The position numbers were made by a program, and so were the translations under genes. A DNA stretch of 55,009 nt from an uncultured Myxococcales bacterium. Lineage in GTDB: Bacteria; Myxococcota_A; Bradymonadia; UBA4248. Shown piece by piece: positions 8,028 to 16,690 of this stretch (its first letter is position 1; every line of letters starts with the position of its first letter). The stretch covers positions 1 to 55,009 of the forward strand of contig CAMCLY010000003.1 in assembly GCA_945875805.1 (NCBI GenBank), written 5' to 3'. The notes under the pieces are model-generated. The model saw only the letters and a list, made by a program, of their open reading frames with translations. It did no database searches and was not told where the DNA came from.

Positions 8028-9827
8028 ATGATGCACGACTATGAACCCAGGAGTCACAAGACTAAAAAAACAAGGCTGGAAAGCAAAAGGCAAATTTACA
8101 CAAACGACAGGCGTAGAACTCGCTCCAAAGGGATGAGACAGGAACACACCGTTGTTCCCAATGAACCCCAAAGTCCTCAGTCCTCCGGGGAAAAGAAACC
8201 CCAGCCCATAGAGGTCCAAATTTCCTGTCTCGCCGTCCTGGAGTGGATCTGGAATGAACTGATCAAGCGCCTCTGCGCTCCAGAACGTCACGAGGCGTTA
8301 CAAGGCTCCATGCGTGCACGTCCTTCCGTGATGGTACGTCCGGAATTGCAATCCTCAGGAATACAGGCACAAGCCATCGAAGGCAAAACCATCGAAATCG
8401 CCAGAGAAGAAGACGTCCTCGACGCGTCTCTGATGAAACACGAGGCCAGACACATTGTGCAACAACGCCTGTCCAAACATCATGCAGAGAAATCCCATCA
8501 AAATCGCGACAAAGCAGAATCCGAGGCTGACCAAATGGATGCCACATTGTCACCGTGCTCCATCCCCGTCTTACGTCGCGAAAACCCATATACCGAAGAC
8601 AACGAACAAAGCGATTATCTCAGAGAAAAGAAGGCATTCTCTTTCACTCCGAAACTCGCCAAGCTCGGTCAATCCCCCATGAAATTGCCATCGAGACTCG
8701 AACAAATCAAAAAGGAGCCCAGATTTCAGGATGCTCTTGAGCAGTTATCCCGATATCCCATGGGGCACGGAGAATATCTGGTAGAAGGCAAGATGACCCG
8801 CAATCCTCTCGTGCTTGAAGTACAGCAACGTCTCTATGAACTTGGATACCTCGAAAAAGGCATGGACGGCAGTTATGTAGAATACCAGCGAAACGGAGAC
8901 CCAGGGACCACTTTTATGGCCATTCAGAAATACCAGAAGGCAAACGGACTCCCGCCAACGGGAAAAGTGGATCGAGACACCATGTTGCTGTTGATTTACG
9001 ATGTCCCGCAAATGCGCCTGGGGCGGCTGTCGGCCGCCTTTGAATCCAAGACGGATGGAATCTATGCGATAGGCTGGGACAAGGAAGGCGGAACCTCCTA
9101 CGGACGAACACAGTTTTCATCTCGAAAGGGCATCATGGATGAGTTCGTGCGCTATCTTTACAAACAAGGTGGCAAAGCACAGCAAGTCGCAATGGAGTTT
9201 GAAAGTTCCCGATGGCCGGAAGGACGCACGGACTCATACACCAAAGAAAAAAACGCATACGATTTTGATTGTGAAAAACCAGAGGAAAAACGACATGGTC
9301 ATGAAAAATATATATGCCTGAACCGATACGACAAAGGGGCGTATGCCACCCCAAAAACACAAAGCACCGGAAAGATGACCCCTATCGATGTTTGGCAAAA
9401 ACACGCCCCTTTCCTCAATCAGTATGCTGAGGAATTTAAAATTGAAAAATACTACACAAAACCAATGAAAGAGGCTAGAAACGAATGGGGTAAATACACA
9501 GAACTATGGGATATGATTGAATGTACGGAAACGCTTCAGGAAGTCTTTTTATCAACGGCTATTCAACACGGTCAATACGGGGTAATCAATATATTTATCA
9601 CGGCTTACAAGAGAACAACTCAGCAAACAAAGGATACCCATCTCTTCTCAAACAAAGCGAGTAAGAGCAAGAAATTAAAAACATTTATAAACCCAAGCAA
9701 CTTTATAAAAGAAATATACTTAGAGAGAAATTCAAAAAGCAACATCAAAACAAGCCGTTATAACACAGAAAACCAGTTAGCACAGCAAATGTACGACATG
9801 GAGACTTTATATGACACCGCTCATTAG
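8028..9827 (+). CDS. Putative peptidoglycan-degrading effector: eCIS-core-like motif, PG-binding domain and VgrG3-type muramidase domain
   Basis: A 599-aa protein with no signal peptide. Residues 110-146 end in MKHEARHIVQQ, matching the HExxH-containing end of the eCIS-core (DUF4157) domain, a marker of cargo of contractile injection systems and other exported toxins. Residues about 258-322 form a PG_binding_1-type domain (LEVQQRLYELGYL, AIQKYQKANGLPPTG). From about 330 the sequence LSAAFESKTDG...GGTSYGRTQFSS matches the lysozyme-like C-terminal domain of VgrG3-type T6SS spikes, with Glu339 a candidate catalytic acid. The start at 8028 (ATGATG) was chosen over 7914 because GGAGG lies just upstream. 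The last 17 nt overlap the next gene, a lipoprotein, as expected for a toxin and its envelope immunity partner. The 3' third is far more AT-rich than its surroundings, suggesting transfer. Export and activity are inferred. Confidence 0.72.
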   Translation: MMHDYEPRSHKTKKTRLESKRQIYTNDRRRTRSKGMRQEHTVVPNEPQSPQSSGEKKPQPIEVQISCLAVLEWIWNELIKRLCAPERHEALQGSMRARPSVMVRPELQSSGIQAQAIEGKTIEIAREEDVLDASLMKHEARHIVQQRLSKHHAEKSHQNRDKAESEADQMDATLSPCSIPVLRRENPYTEDNEQSDYLREKKAFSFTPKLAKLGQSPMKLPSRLEQIKKEPRFQDALEQLSRYPMGHGEYLVEGKMTRNPLVLEVQQRLYELGYLEKGMDGSYVEYQRNGDPGTTFMAIQKYQKANGLPPTGKVDRDTMLLLIYDVPQMRLGRLSAAFESKTDGIYAIGWDKEGGTSYGRTQFSSRKGIMDEFVRYLYKQGGKAQQVAMEFESSRWPEGRTDSYTKEKNAYDFDCEKPEEKRHGHEKYICLNRYDKGAYATPKTQSTGKMTPIDVWQKHAPFLNQYAEEFKIEKYYTKPMKEARNEWGKYTELWDMIECTETLQEVFLSTAIQHGQYGVINIFITAYKRTTQQTKDTHLFSNKASKSKKLKTFINPSNFIKEIYLERNSKSNIKTSRYNTENQLAQQMYDMETLYDTAH

Positions 9828-11520
9828 AAACGCCTTAATTTTAAGCATATTTATCATGTCGTGCGAATCACACCAAGAATCGCATGTTCAAAAAAACGAA
9901 ACTAACAATACAGCTATAACGACACAAAACAAGAAGGCAGGAGTGCAATCTGTTATCAACTTTTTAACCAGACATTCCCATCAACTGTCGAAATTTGACG
10001 ATATCTCTCCATTTATCATCAAATTTAACAGCGTAAAAAATACGAACCTTATATTATGCGCAGAACAAAACTACTACGAGCCATCATTTATTTTTCCCTT
10101 TCTGGTAAACTGTAATAATAGTATAACTATCCCTGGCGGGTATTATAATGATTATTCAACATGTGTATCATGCCATGTCTATCAGGATGGGGATTATGAA
10201 ATATCTTTTAAGGGTAGATTTCAAAGTGAGTACGGATATCTTTGGATAGACACAGATAACGATGACGCGCAGTTTAAATTCGTCGTTCAGTGGGGTGATC
10301 TTCCCCATGGCGTGTTGGCGGAATGGGTATTGGGAAATGACCCCAATGTCAATTTCATTTCCACCCACACACCTGAAGAAGATTCACCATACAAAGAAAT
10401 GCGCCCGCTTCAGTTCACATATAAAATCACCAAACCCGGTGCAGTGGTTCCCATCGTCGTAAAGGCAAACGACCACATTTTGCCCGATTATGAAGTCGAT
10501 TGTAACGGAGACGGCTTTTATGAACAACGCAATCTGCATTTTGCCACATACTGTAAATACGACAAGCCTGGCACCTATCACATTCGGCTACGTGGGATTA
10601 TCCCGGCGATTAAACACAACTGTCGTCCGTCGGAATATCTCAACGAACCTAAAAAGAAGAATTTCTGGTCAAAAATTGATCTCAATCACGGATATGAACT
10701 CATCTCGCTCGATCAGTGGGGCGATATCGAATACCACAGTCTGCATGCGTTCTTTTTTAATTGTGAACAAGCCAGAATCAAAGCCAAAGATACCCCAAAT
10801 TTTACACACCTGCACGATACAAGCGAAATGTTCAGAGGCACGCTCTCGTTTAACGACCCGGTCAACCATTGGGACATGTCTCATGTCGTCAACGCCATCG
10901 GGATGTTTCAGGAGGCAACAGCGTTTAATCAGCCCGTCGATCGTTGGGATGTGTCTCACGTCGTCTATATGCAAAATATGTTTAAAGAAGCCGTGAGATT
11001 CAATCAGACTGTCAACACATGGGATACGTCAAGTGTGGTGAACATGACGCAGATGTTTGACGGCGCTTCGCGCTTCAATCAGCCCATGAACCGATGGAAC
11101 GTTTCCAATGTCCGCTATATGAGCGGCATGTTTATCCGGACGTATCGGTTCAATCAGCCGCTCGATACATGGGATGTCTCCCATGTCGAATACATGAACG
11201 ACATGTTTGCCTTCTCACGATTTAATCACCCTCTCGACTGGAATATTGCCTCACTCAAAGACGCACGCGGGATTTTTGAACAATGCCCGTCATACGGAAA
11301 ATACTGCAAAAGACTGCCCCCATACCGCGATCTCAAATTTGTCGAAAAACTGGAAAAACATCTCCGCGCCAGAGGCGTGAACGATCCCGATATTTGGTGG
11401 AACGCCATGGCCGATAGAACCTATTTTCGATATGAAGATGACTACCCTGGATACGATTTACGCGGAGATGTCTATGATCCCTGGCGTACTTGTGCCGAGT
11501 CGAGGGGGGATTGTAAGTAG
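9811..11520 (+). CDS. Lipoprotein with PKD-like region and DUF285 (BspA-like) repeats; candidate partner of the upstream muramidase
   Basis: A 569-aa predicted lipoprotein with a short N-terminal signal ending IFIMSC. Residues about 100-270 hold two beta-rich segments (DGDYEISFKGRF and KPGTYHIRLRG), the second resembling a PKD fold. Residues about 330-470 carry five to six copies of a roughly 24-aa DUF285 repeat (MFxxAxxFNQPVxxWDVSHVxxM), a leucine-rich-repeat-like solenoid found on bacterial surfaces. The gene begins inside the 3' end of the muramidase gene (17-nt overlap), so the two are probably co-translated. Its 5' half is very AT-rich compared with neighbours. Function is unknown; an immunity or surface-binding role is inferred from position only. 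Two bulged-G hairpins follow the stop. Confidence 0.7.
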   Translation: MTPLIRNALILSIFIMSCESHQESHVQKNETNNTAITTQNKKAGVQSVINFLTRHSHQLSKFDDISPFIIKFNSVKNTNLILCAEQNYYEPSFIFPFLVNCNNSITIPGGYYNDYSTCVSCHVYQDGDYEISFKGRFQSEYGYLWIDTDNDDAQFKFVVQWGDLPHGVLAEWVLGNDPNVNFISTHTPEEDSPYKEMRPLQFTYKITKPGAVVPIVVKANDHILPDYEVDCNGDGFYEQRNLHFATYCKYDKPGTYHIRLRGIIPAIKHNCRPSEYLNEPKKKNFWSKIDLNHGYELISLDQWGDIEYHSLHAFFFNCEQARIKAKDTPNFTHLHDTSEMFRGTLSFNDPVNHWDMSHVVNAIGMFQEATAFNQPVDRWDVSHVVYMQNMFKEAVRFNQTVNTWDTSSVVNMTQMFDGASRFNQPMNRWNVSNVRYMSGMFIRTYRFNQPLDTWDVSHVEYMNDMFAFSRFNHPLDWNIASLKDARGIFEQCPSYGKYCKRLPPYRDLKFVEKLEKHLRARGVNDPDIWWNAMADRTYFRYEDDYPGYDLRGDVYDPWRTCAESRGDCK

Positions 11521-11557
11521 AAGACTGCCCGTAATGATGGCCGGACAAAGCATAGAA

Positions 11558-11627
11558 GGCCGCCGTATTGCCCTATGGAGGGCAATAGGCGGCCGGCGGC
11601 GGCGTATCCGCCGAGGCGGATAGCCGC
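11558..11627 (+). repeat. Doublet of bulged-G hairpins (locus F)
   Basis: F1 (11558-11594): GGCCGCC-G-TATTGCCC, loop, GGGCAATA-GGCGGCC. F2 (about 11599-11627): GGCGGC-G-TATCCGC, loop, GCGGATA-GCCGCG. Both have one unpaired G 5' of TAT and otherwise near-perfect stems with different sequences. They lie between the convergent stops of the DUF285 lipoprotein and the TPR protein. Confidence 0.85.
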
Positions 11628-11664
11628 GCCACAGGCCAACACAAATTTTTATATATATAAATAT

Positions 11665-14600
11665 CTATAAATCGATTGAGTTTTCTTCCTGAGTCCAGAA
11701 CATACGTACAAATCGTGGATAGTTTTCGGAGATGAGGAAAGTTTCGAGGCCCTGATCGTCGGGTCGGCAGGCAAGGGCGCAGGCGGGAGAGGCGCAAAAG
11801 ACGGCGGCGAGGCATGCGGCGCGCGTTTGCAGGGCCAGGCGGAAGTCCGGCCATGAGGGGACGAGGAAGGGGACGCCGTCTTTGAACAGCTTGCGGTCGG
11901 CGCGGGGAAGGGCTCGGAAGAGTTGTTTTTTGATGGACTGGGCGAGCGCGGATTCGGGTTTGGGCTGGCAAAGGGCGAGAAAGAGGGCTTCAACGGTGGT
12001 GTCGTCGAGCGCATCGATCAGACATCCGCCTGTGACGGCCTGATGCATGGCAAAGGATGCCCAGAAATCAAAGGGGATGGGGTTGTTTTCGTCGATGAGT
12101 TCGGCGTCGAAGATGAGGGCGCCGGGGACGTCGAGTTTGGCGCGGGCGCGGAGGGTTTTCATCGAAGTCGTGGTGTAAATGCGGCGGACGTCGAGATTTT
12201 GGCCGAAGAGGCGTCGGACGCGCGCGAGGGCCCAGTGATCGTCGGGGAGCGGGTCCGCGGGCAGGGTGTCGCCGAAGAGCTCAAAGGCGCTGGGCGTCAT
12301 GAGGCGCAGATAGCGCTGGGCGTCGGCAAAGGCGCGCGGGATGGGAATGAGTTCGACGTCAAAAAAGCCGCGCGGCGTCCCTTTGGTGCAGCGCATCCAG
12401 CGTTGACCGGAGTCCGTGTGGCTTCGTTTTTCGTACAGGGCGGTGACGGCCGCAAGCGAGATGGGATCGCCAGTTTGCTTGAGAACGTCGATAAATGGTG
12501 GGAAGGCGTCGTTGAGAGCGATGTTTTTTCGCAGGGTTCTTCGGAACTCGCCGATGGCGGAGTCGATTTGACCGGCGCTTGCAAGCGCCTGCGCGCGGGC
12601 GAGGTAGGCCCAGTCGGTATTTTGTGACTCGTGGATGACGTCAGAGAGGAAGGCCAGGGCTTCGCGGTGCTGTCGGTTTGCGACGAGGAGGGCTGCGACA
12701 CAGCCCCGGTACTGGGCGATGCGTTCGGCGTTTCCCTGTTGGGAGAGTTCGCGTCGGGTGACGTCGATAAGTCTCTGGAGTTCGTGATGGGTTCGGTAGT
12801 CTTCGATGAGGGCGTCAAAGTCGTTTCTTGAATCGATGACGGCGTCGATGGCCTGTCGTTCGTAGAGGGTGCGCATGTCATGCGTCCATCCGGCCTCGCG
12901 TGCGATGCGCGTAAACGCGCAACGGGCGCGCCGAACTTCGTCGGGGTGCTGGGTATCGGCGCATATTTCTTCGAGGGTGGCTTTGGCGTCGCTCCAGTTT
13001 CGTTCGGCGCAGGCGATGTCGTACAGGAGTTTGAGCGCGGCCATGTCGTGGGGGGACTGCACGAGGAGTTTGCGCAAGATTCGCCGCGCGCGGTCTGGCT
13101 GTTCGAGTTGGTGGATGAGGATGTCCGCGTGTTTGAGGAAAGCCGCGCGTTTTCGTTCGGGGTCGTCGAGGTGGGCCGAGAGCTGTTCGATGGTTTCGAC
13201 GGCTTCACTCCACCGAGTCTGTTCGATGAGGAGGTCTGCCTGCATGGCGAGTGCGTCGAGATCGGCGGGCGCTTGGGCGATGAGACGGGCAAGGGTGAGG
13301 GTGGCGGCGGGGATATCGTGGAGCTGGTGAGCCTGGAGCGCGGCCTGTTTTCTGAGGATCTCGAGTTGTCTTGGGCCTTCGGGCATCGCCGCGATGGCGT
13401 GCGCATAGATCCGGGCGAGGGGTTCGTACCGATCGAGCGGTGGCAGGAGTTGCTCGCTCATCTGAATGGCAGGCATACAGGCGGGATCGTGGGAGAGCAG
13501 CCGAGAGAGGCTGGCGATGGCCTGTTCGGTTTTGTGCAGGGTGTTGGCCCACAACTGGGCGGCCCAGAGTCCATAACTGACGCGGTTTTCGGGGGCCGCT
13601 GAGGCTTCGGAGAGGCGGTCGGCGATACAGGCAAGACTGTAGGTGTCCTGGCTTTCTTCGGCGACGGCGGCGAGGGTCACGAGGGCAGGCAGGGCGTGGG
13701 CGTCGAGTTTGACGCATTCGCGCGCCACGCGTACGGCGTGGGCGGTCTGATCGTCATCGAGATAGGGGGCGAGGGCGGTTTTGAGGGTCTGAAGACGCGC
13801 GCGTGGCGACGAAATGTCGAGCTGGGCCAAGCGTTCCCGGAAGTACCCAAGGGCCTGCCAGTCTTCCGAAACCGACGAAAAATGTTCGAGCATCCAGAGC
13901 GTGCGTCGGTCGGAATCCTCGCGAATGAGGGAGTCTGAAAGGACGTGCCGCGCGGCATCGACGTCGGAATCGATCCAGATCGATCGCAGGGCCGCTTCGC
14001 GGCACAACGCGTGGTTCATCCATTTGTCGGACGTCTGCTGGCTGTAGCGTTCAAGCCAGGAGACGGCGTCCTCGTGGGGGAGTTCGCGCAGTGTCCGGAG
14101 TACTTCGGCGCGCAAGCACACACCATAGGGCAGGGGCAGGCTTCGGCGCAACCACAGCGCAATCGTCTGGGCCTGTTCTTCGCGTTGCGCGGCGCGCACG
14201 ATGGCCGCGGCCATCCAGTCAAAGAGGGCGTCCGCTTCCTCGGAGACCGCCCCCAACGCGCCGCGCATGCGCTGAAGGGTGTCCATGACGGTATCGGCCG
14301 GATCGACGGTCAGTTTTTCAATCGACGTCGACACAAACGTCATCATGGTGGGGCGCCGTTCAAAATACTTGAGACGCGCATGGAGCGTGCCCGCCAAATG
14401 ATGGAGACCGTATGTCTGTACGTCGAGGGCAAAACCATGAAGCGCCAGGAGTTCAAGCCCTTCATCTCGGGAAGGCCTGGCGCCGTCTTGTGCAGGCTCG
14501 ACGTCTTCGCGAGAGGCGTCGTGTTGGGCGTCATGCTTGACGACTGCGCGGTCGAGATGTTCCTGAACGAGATCGACCAGTTCTTTCCACTTCTGAAGGC

Positions 14601-16554
14601 GTTTGAGCAACGCCACGTACATGCGCAGTGCATAGAGTGGAAGCGGCTGGAGTTTTCGGGCCTTTTCAAATTCGAGAAGTGCAGTCTTGTCGTCTTTGAG
14701 CTGCAGACACGCCCAGGCGTTTTCGAGGGCAGTTTCGGCGCGCCGTGCGGCGCTCATCTGAAACTCGTCGCGCCATGCGTTGGACGTCATCAGAAGTTCA
14801 AACCGCCGGTCGCGCAACGCGATGTGGTGCGTCAGAACGATGGCGGGCACATAGGACGGCGCGTCTCGGTGTATCGCCATAAGGAGCTCAATGGCGCGAT
14901 CGGTATCCTCAAGGTTTCGGTCGAGACACAGCGCGGCTTCCATGCGCCACATCAGCGCTTCATCCTCATCGGTCGTATCGGTGGACATCTCCAGGAGCGA
15001 GGCCACGGTGTCGTCGTACTGCCCCAGAGAGGCCAAAAGATGGTGACGTCGCCAGGCCAGATCGCGGGATATCTCGGTCGAGTGCACCGAGCGCAGGTAC
15101 TGAATGGCTATTTCGGGGGCATGCATGCGCTCAGACAGGAGCGTGACGAGCTGACTCGTCAGGGCCGCCCGCGTGGGCGCGTCGTGCGTGGAATTCGCCC
15201 AGCTTTCGAGCATGCGTGCGTGGGCCGCGCCCTCGCACGTGTCGTCATAAGCCCGGTCGAGCTGATAAAGCCCGAGTCTGCCCTGCATCGCAGAAAACGT
15301 CCGGATGGCCTCTTCACGCGCTCCGGATTCGCCGAGCGCCACGCCAGCCAGCCATGTCAGACACGGCGCCCCCCACGCGTCCTCGCTCGCCATCACCTGG
15401 AGTATCCGCGCCAGATTTCCGGCATCGTGACGGGCGTCGTACATCGCGGCAAGCCGCGCATGCGCCATCGGCGTCGGGATCTGTTCGAGCATCGCCACCG
15501 CTTCGTCGGCATCGCGAAACGCGTCCAGACGCAGGTCCGCCAGCACCATGCGATGCGCAGCCCGCGTCTCCTCATCGTCAGCCATCTCCACCATTTGCGT
15601 TTCGAGTTCGACCGCGCGTTGCGCATTCCCCACATCCAGAAACGCTTCAACCGCCCATCTCGCCACCCCATATTTGTCGTTTACGCGTTTGAGGCACTCG
15701 CTGTAATAAAAACTCTCGCGTTCATGCTGCCCAACAAACCCATAGAGCACCGCCGCACGGTGAAAAAACGCCCCGCTGAGTTCGGAATCCTCGACGATTT
15801 GCGCCACCTGGGCGTATGCCTGCGCCGCCTCCGGAATCCGTGCAAACTTTTCGCAGAGCCACGCAAATTTGAGCCAGACATAAGGATTCGCGCGGTCAGC
15901 CTGTGTCGCCAGCGCCAGACTTTCACACGCCCTGGCCTCATCGCCATGCGCCATCTGTATCGTGCCCGCCAAATCGTACAGCACCGCCCGTTCCGACGGA
16001 GCCCCCAGCACCTGCGCCAGCGTACTCGCAAACCCTTCTGCACGCGCCAGCAAAGCCGCATCCGTCCCCTTCGACAGACTGATCCACAGCCCCGCATAAA
16101 GCGCCGCCACGCAATGCGCGTCGATCCCAAGCGCCCGATCGACCCACGTCATGGCCAGCCCCAAATCCTCCGCCACAATCCAATACAAATCGGTCAGCGT
16201 CAGACACACCGCAAGCCGATAATCCAAGTCCTCGACGAGTTCGTATTCGCGTTCCAGACAGGGAATCGCCTTGCGCCACAATCCCAGCTTGAGCAACAAA
16301 CGGTGCGTCGATTCAAGCCCCCACACACTTTCGGGCGCCAGCTGGCAGGCCAGTTCGAGGTCGCGCAAAATCGTCTCCTGCGCCGCATCGTCGTGGTCAT
16401 TGGCATACGCCGCATCCAGCAGCAACCCCGCCGCCATCATTCCGTCCTGCTCAAAAACCGCACGCGCCTCTCGCCTGTAGATTTCCGCCGTTTCCTCGCC
16501 CTCTGCCGCCTTTGCCCAAAGCCGTGCCCTGATGTCCTCAATATTCCCCGTCAT
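11665..16554 (-). CDS. Giant tetratricopeptide-repeat protein
   Basis: A 1629-aa alpha-helical protein with no signal peptide or membrane segment, so probably cytoplasmic. Nearly the whole length is made of TPR-like helix pairs with the usual small and aromatic residue spacing (for example YVWLKFAWLCEKFARIPEAA, LAMQADLLIEQTRWSEAVE and LARAQALASAGQIDSA). The last 250 residues (from about 1380) are less repetitive and end in a mixed segment without a recognised domain. Proteins of this type are scaffolds; no partner can be named. The start is supported by GGAG upstream of ATG 16554. It stands alone between two hairpin loci (F and G). Long antisense reading frames through this gene are an effect of its GC-rich codon use. 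Confidence 0.8.
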   Translation of the reverse strand: MTGNIEDIRARLWAKAAEGEETAEIYRREARAVFEQDGMMAAGLLLDAAYANDHDDAAQETILRDLELACQLAPESVWGLESTHRLLLKLGLWRKAIPCLEREYELVEDLDYRLAVCLTLTDLYWIVAEDLGLAMTWVDRALGIDAHCVAALYAGLWISLSKGTDAALLARAEGFASTLAQVLGAPSERAVLYDLAGTIQMAHGDEARACESLALATQADRANPYVWLKFAWLCEKFARIPEAAQAYAQVAQIVEDSELSGAFFHRAAVLYGFVGQHERESFYYSECLKRVNDKYGVARWAVEAFLDVGNAQRAVELETQMVEMADDEETRAAHRMVLADLRLDAFRDADEAVAMLEQIPTPMAHARLAAMYDARHDAGNLARILQVMASEDAWGAPCLTWLAGVALGESGAREEAIRTFSAMQGRLGLYQLDRAYDDTCEGAAHARMLESWANSTHDAPTRAALTSQLVTLLSERMHAPEIAIQYLRSVHSTEISRDLAWRRHHLLASLGQYDDTVASLLEMSTDTTDEDEALMWRMEAALCLDRNLEDTDRAIELLMAIHRDAPSYVPAIVLTHHIALRDRRFELLMTSNAWRDEFQMSAARRAETALENAWACLQLKDDKTALLEFEKARKLQPLPLYALRMYVALLKRLQKWKELVDLVQEHLDRAVVKHDAQHDASREDVEPAQDGARPSRDEGLELLALHGFALDVQTYGLHHLAGTLHARLKYFERRPTMMTFVSTSIEKLTVDPADTVMDTLQRMRGALGAVSEEADALFDWMAAAIVRAAQREEQAQTIALWLRRSLPLPYGVCLRAEVLRTLRELPHEDAVSWLERYSQQTSDKWMNHALCREAALRSIWIDSDVDAARHVLSDSLIREDSDRRTLWMLEHFSSVSEDWQALGYFRERLAQLDISSPRARLQTLKTALAPYLDDDQTAHAVRVARECVKLDAHALPALVTLAAVAEESQDTYSLACIADRLSEASAAPENRVSYGLWAAQLWANTLHKTEQAIASLSRLLSHDPACMPAIQMSEQLLPPLDRYEPLARIYAHAIAAMPEGPRQLEILRKQAALQAHQLHDIPAATLTLARLIAQAPADLDALAMQADLLIEQTRWSEAVETIEQLSAHLDDPERKRAAFLKHADILIHQLEQPDRARRILRKLLVQSPHDMAALKLLYDIACAERNWSDAKATLEEICADTQHPDEVRRARCAFTRIAREAGWTHDMRTLYERQAIDAVIDSRNDFDALIEDYRTHHELQRLIDVTRRELSQQGNAERIAQYRGCVAALLVANRQHREALAFLSDVIHESQNTDWAYLARAQALASAGQIDSAIGEFRRTLRKNIALNDAFPPFIDVLKQTGDPISLAAVTALYEKRSHTDSGQRWMRCTKGTPRGFFDVELIPIPRAFADAQRYLRLMTPSAFELFGDTLPADPLPDDHWALARVRRLFGQNLDVRRIYTTTSMKTLRARAKLDVPGALIFDAELIDENNPIPFDFWASFAMHQAVTGGCLIDALDDTTVEALFLALCQPKPESALAQSIKKQLFRALPRADRKLFKDGVPFLVPSWPDFRLALQTRAACLAAVFCASPACALACRPDDQGLETFLISENYPRFVRMFWTQEENSIDL

Positions 16555-16618
16555 GATTGCTCCACAAAAACAGGGCCCCCAAAGCCCGTTTCCTCAAGTC
16601 GTGTTCTGCGTGCCGGGC

Positions 16619-16687
16619 GCGGGCTATCGGCCTTGACGGCCGATACGCCCCGCGCAAGCGCCTATTGCCTTGCAGGCAATACGGCGC
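16619..16687. repeat. Doublet of bulged-G hairpins (locus G)
   Basis: G1 (16619-16653) and G2 (16658-16687). In reverse orientation they read G-TATCGGCC...GGCCGATA and GCGCC-G-TATTGCC...GGCAATA-GGCGC, each with one unpaired G. They begin only four bases beyond the metH stop and fill the space before the TPR gene. Confidence 0.85.
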
Positions 16688-16690
16688 TTT

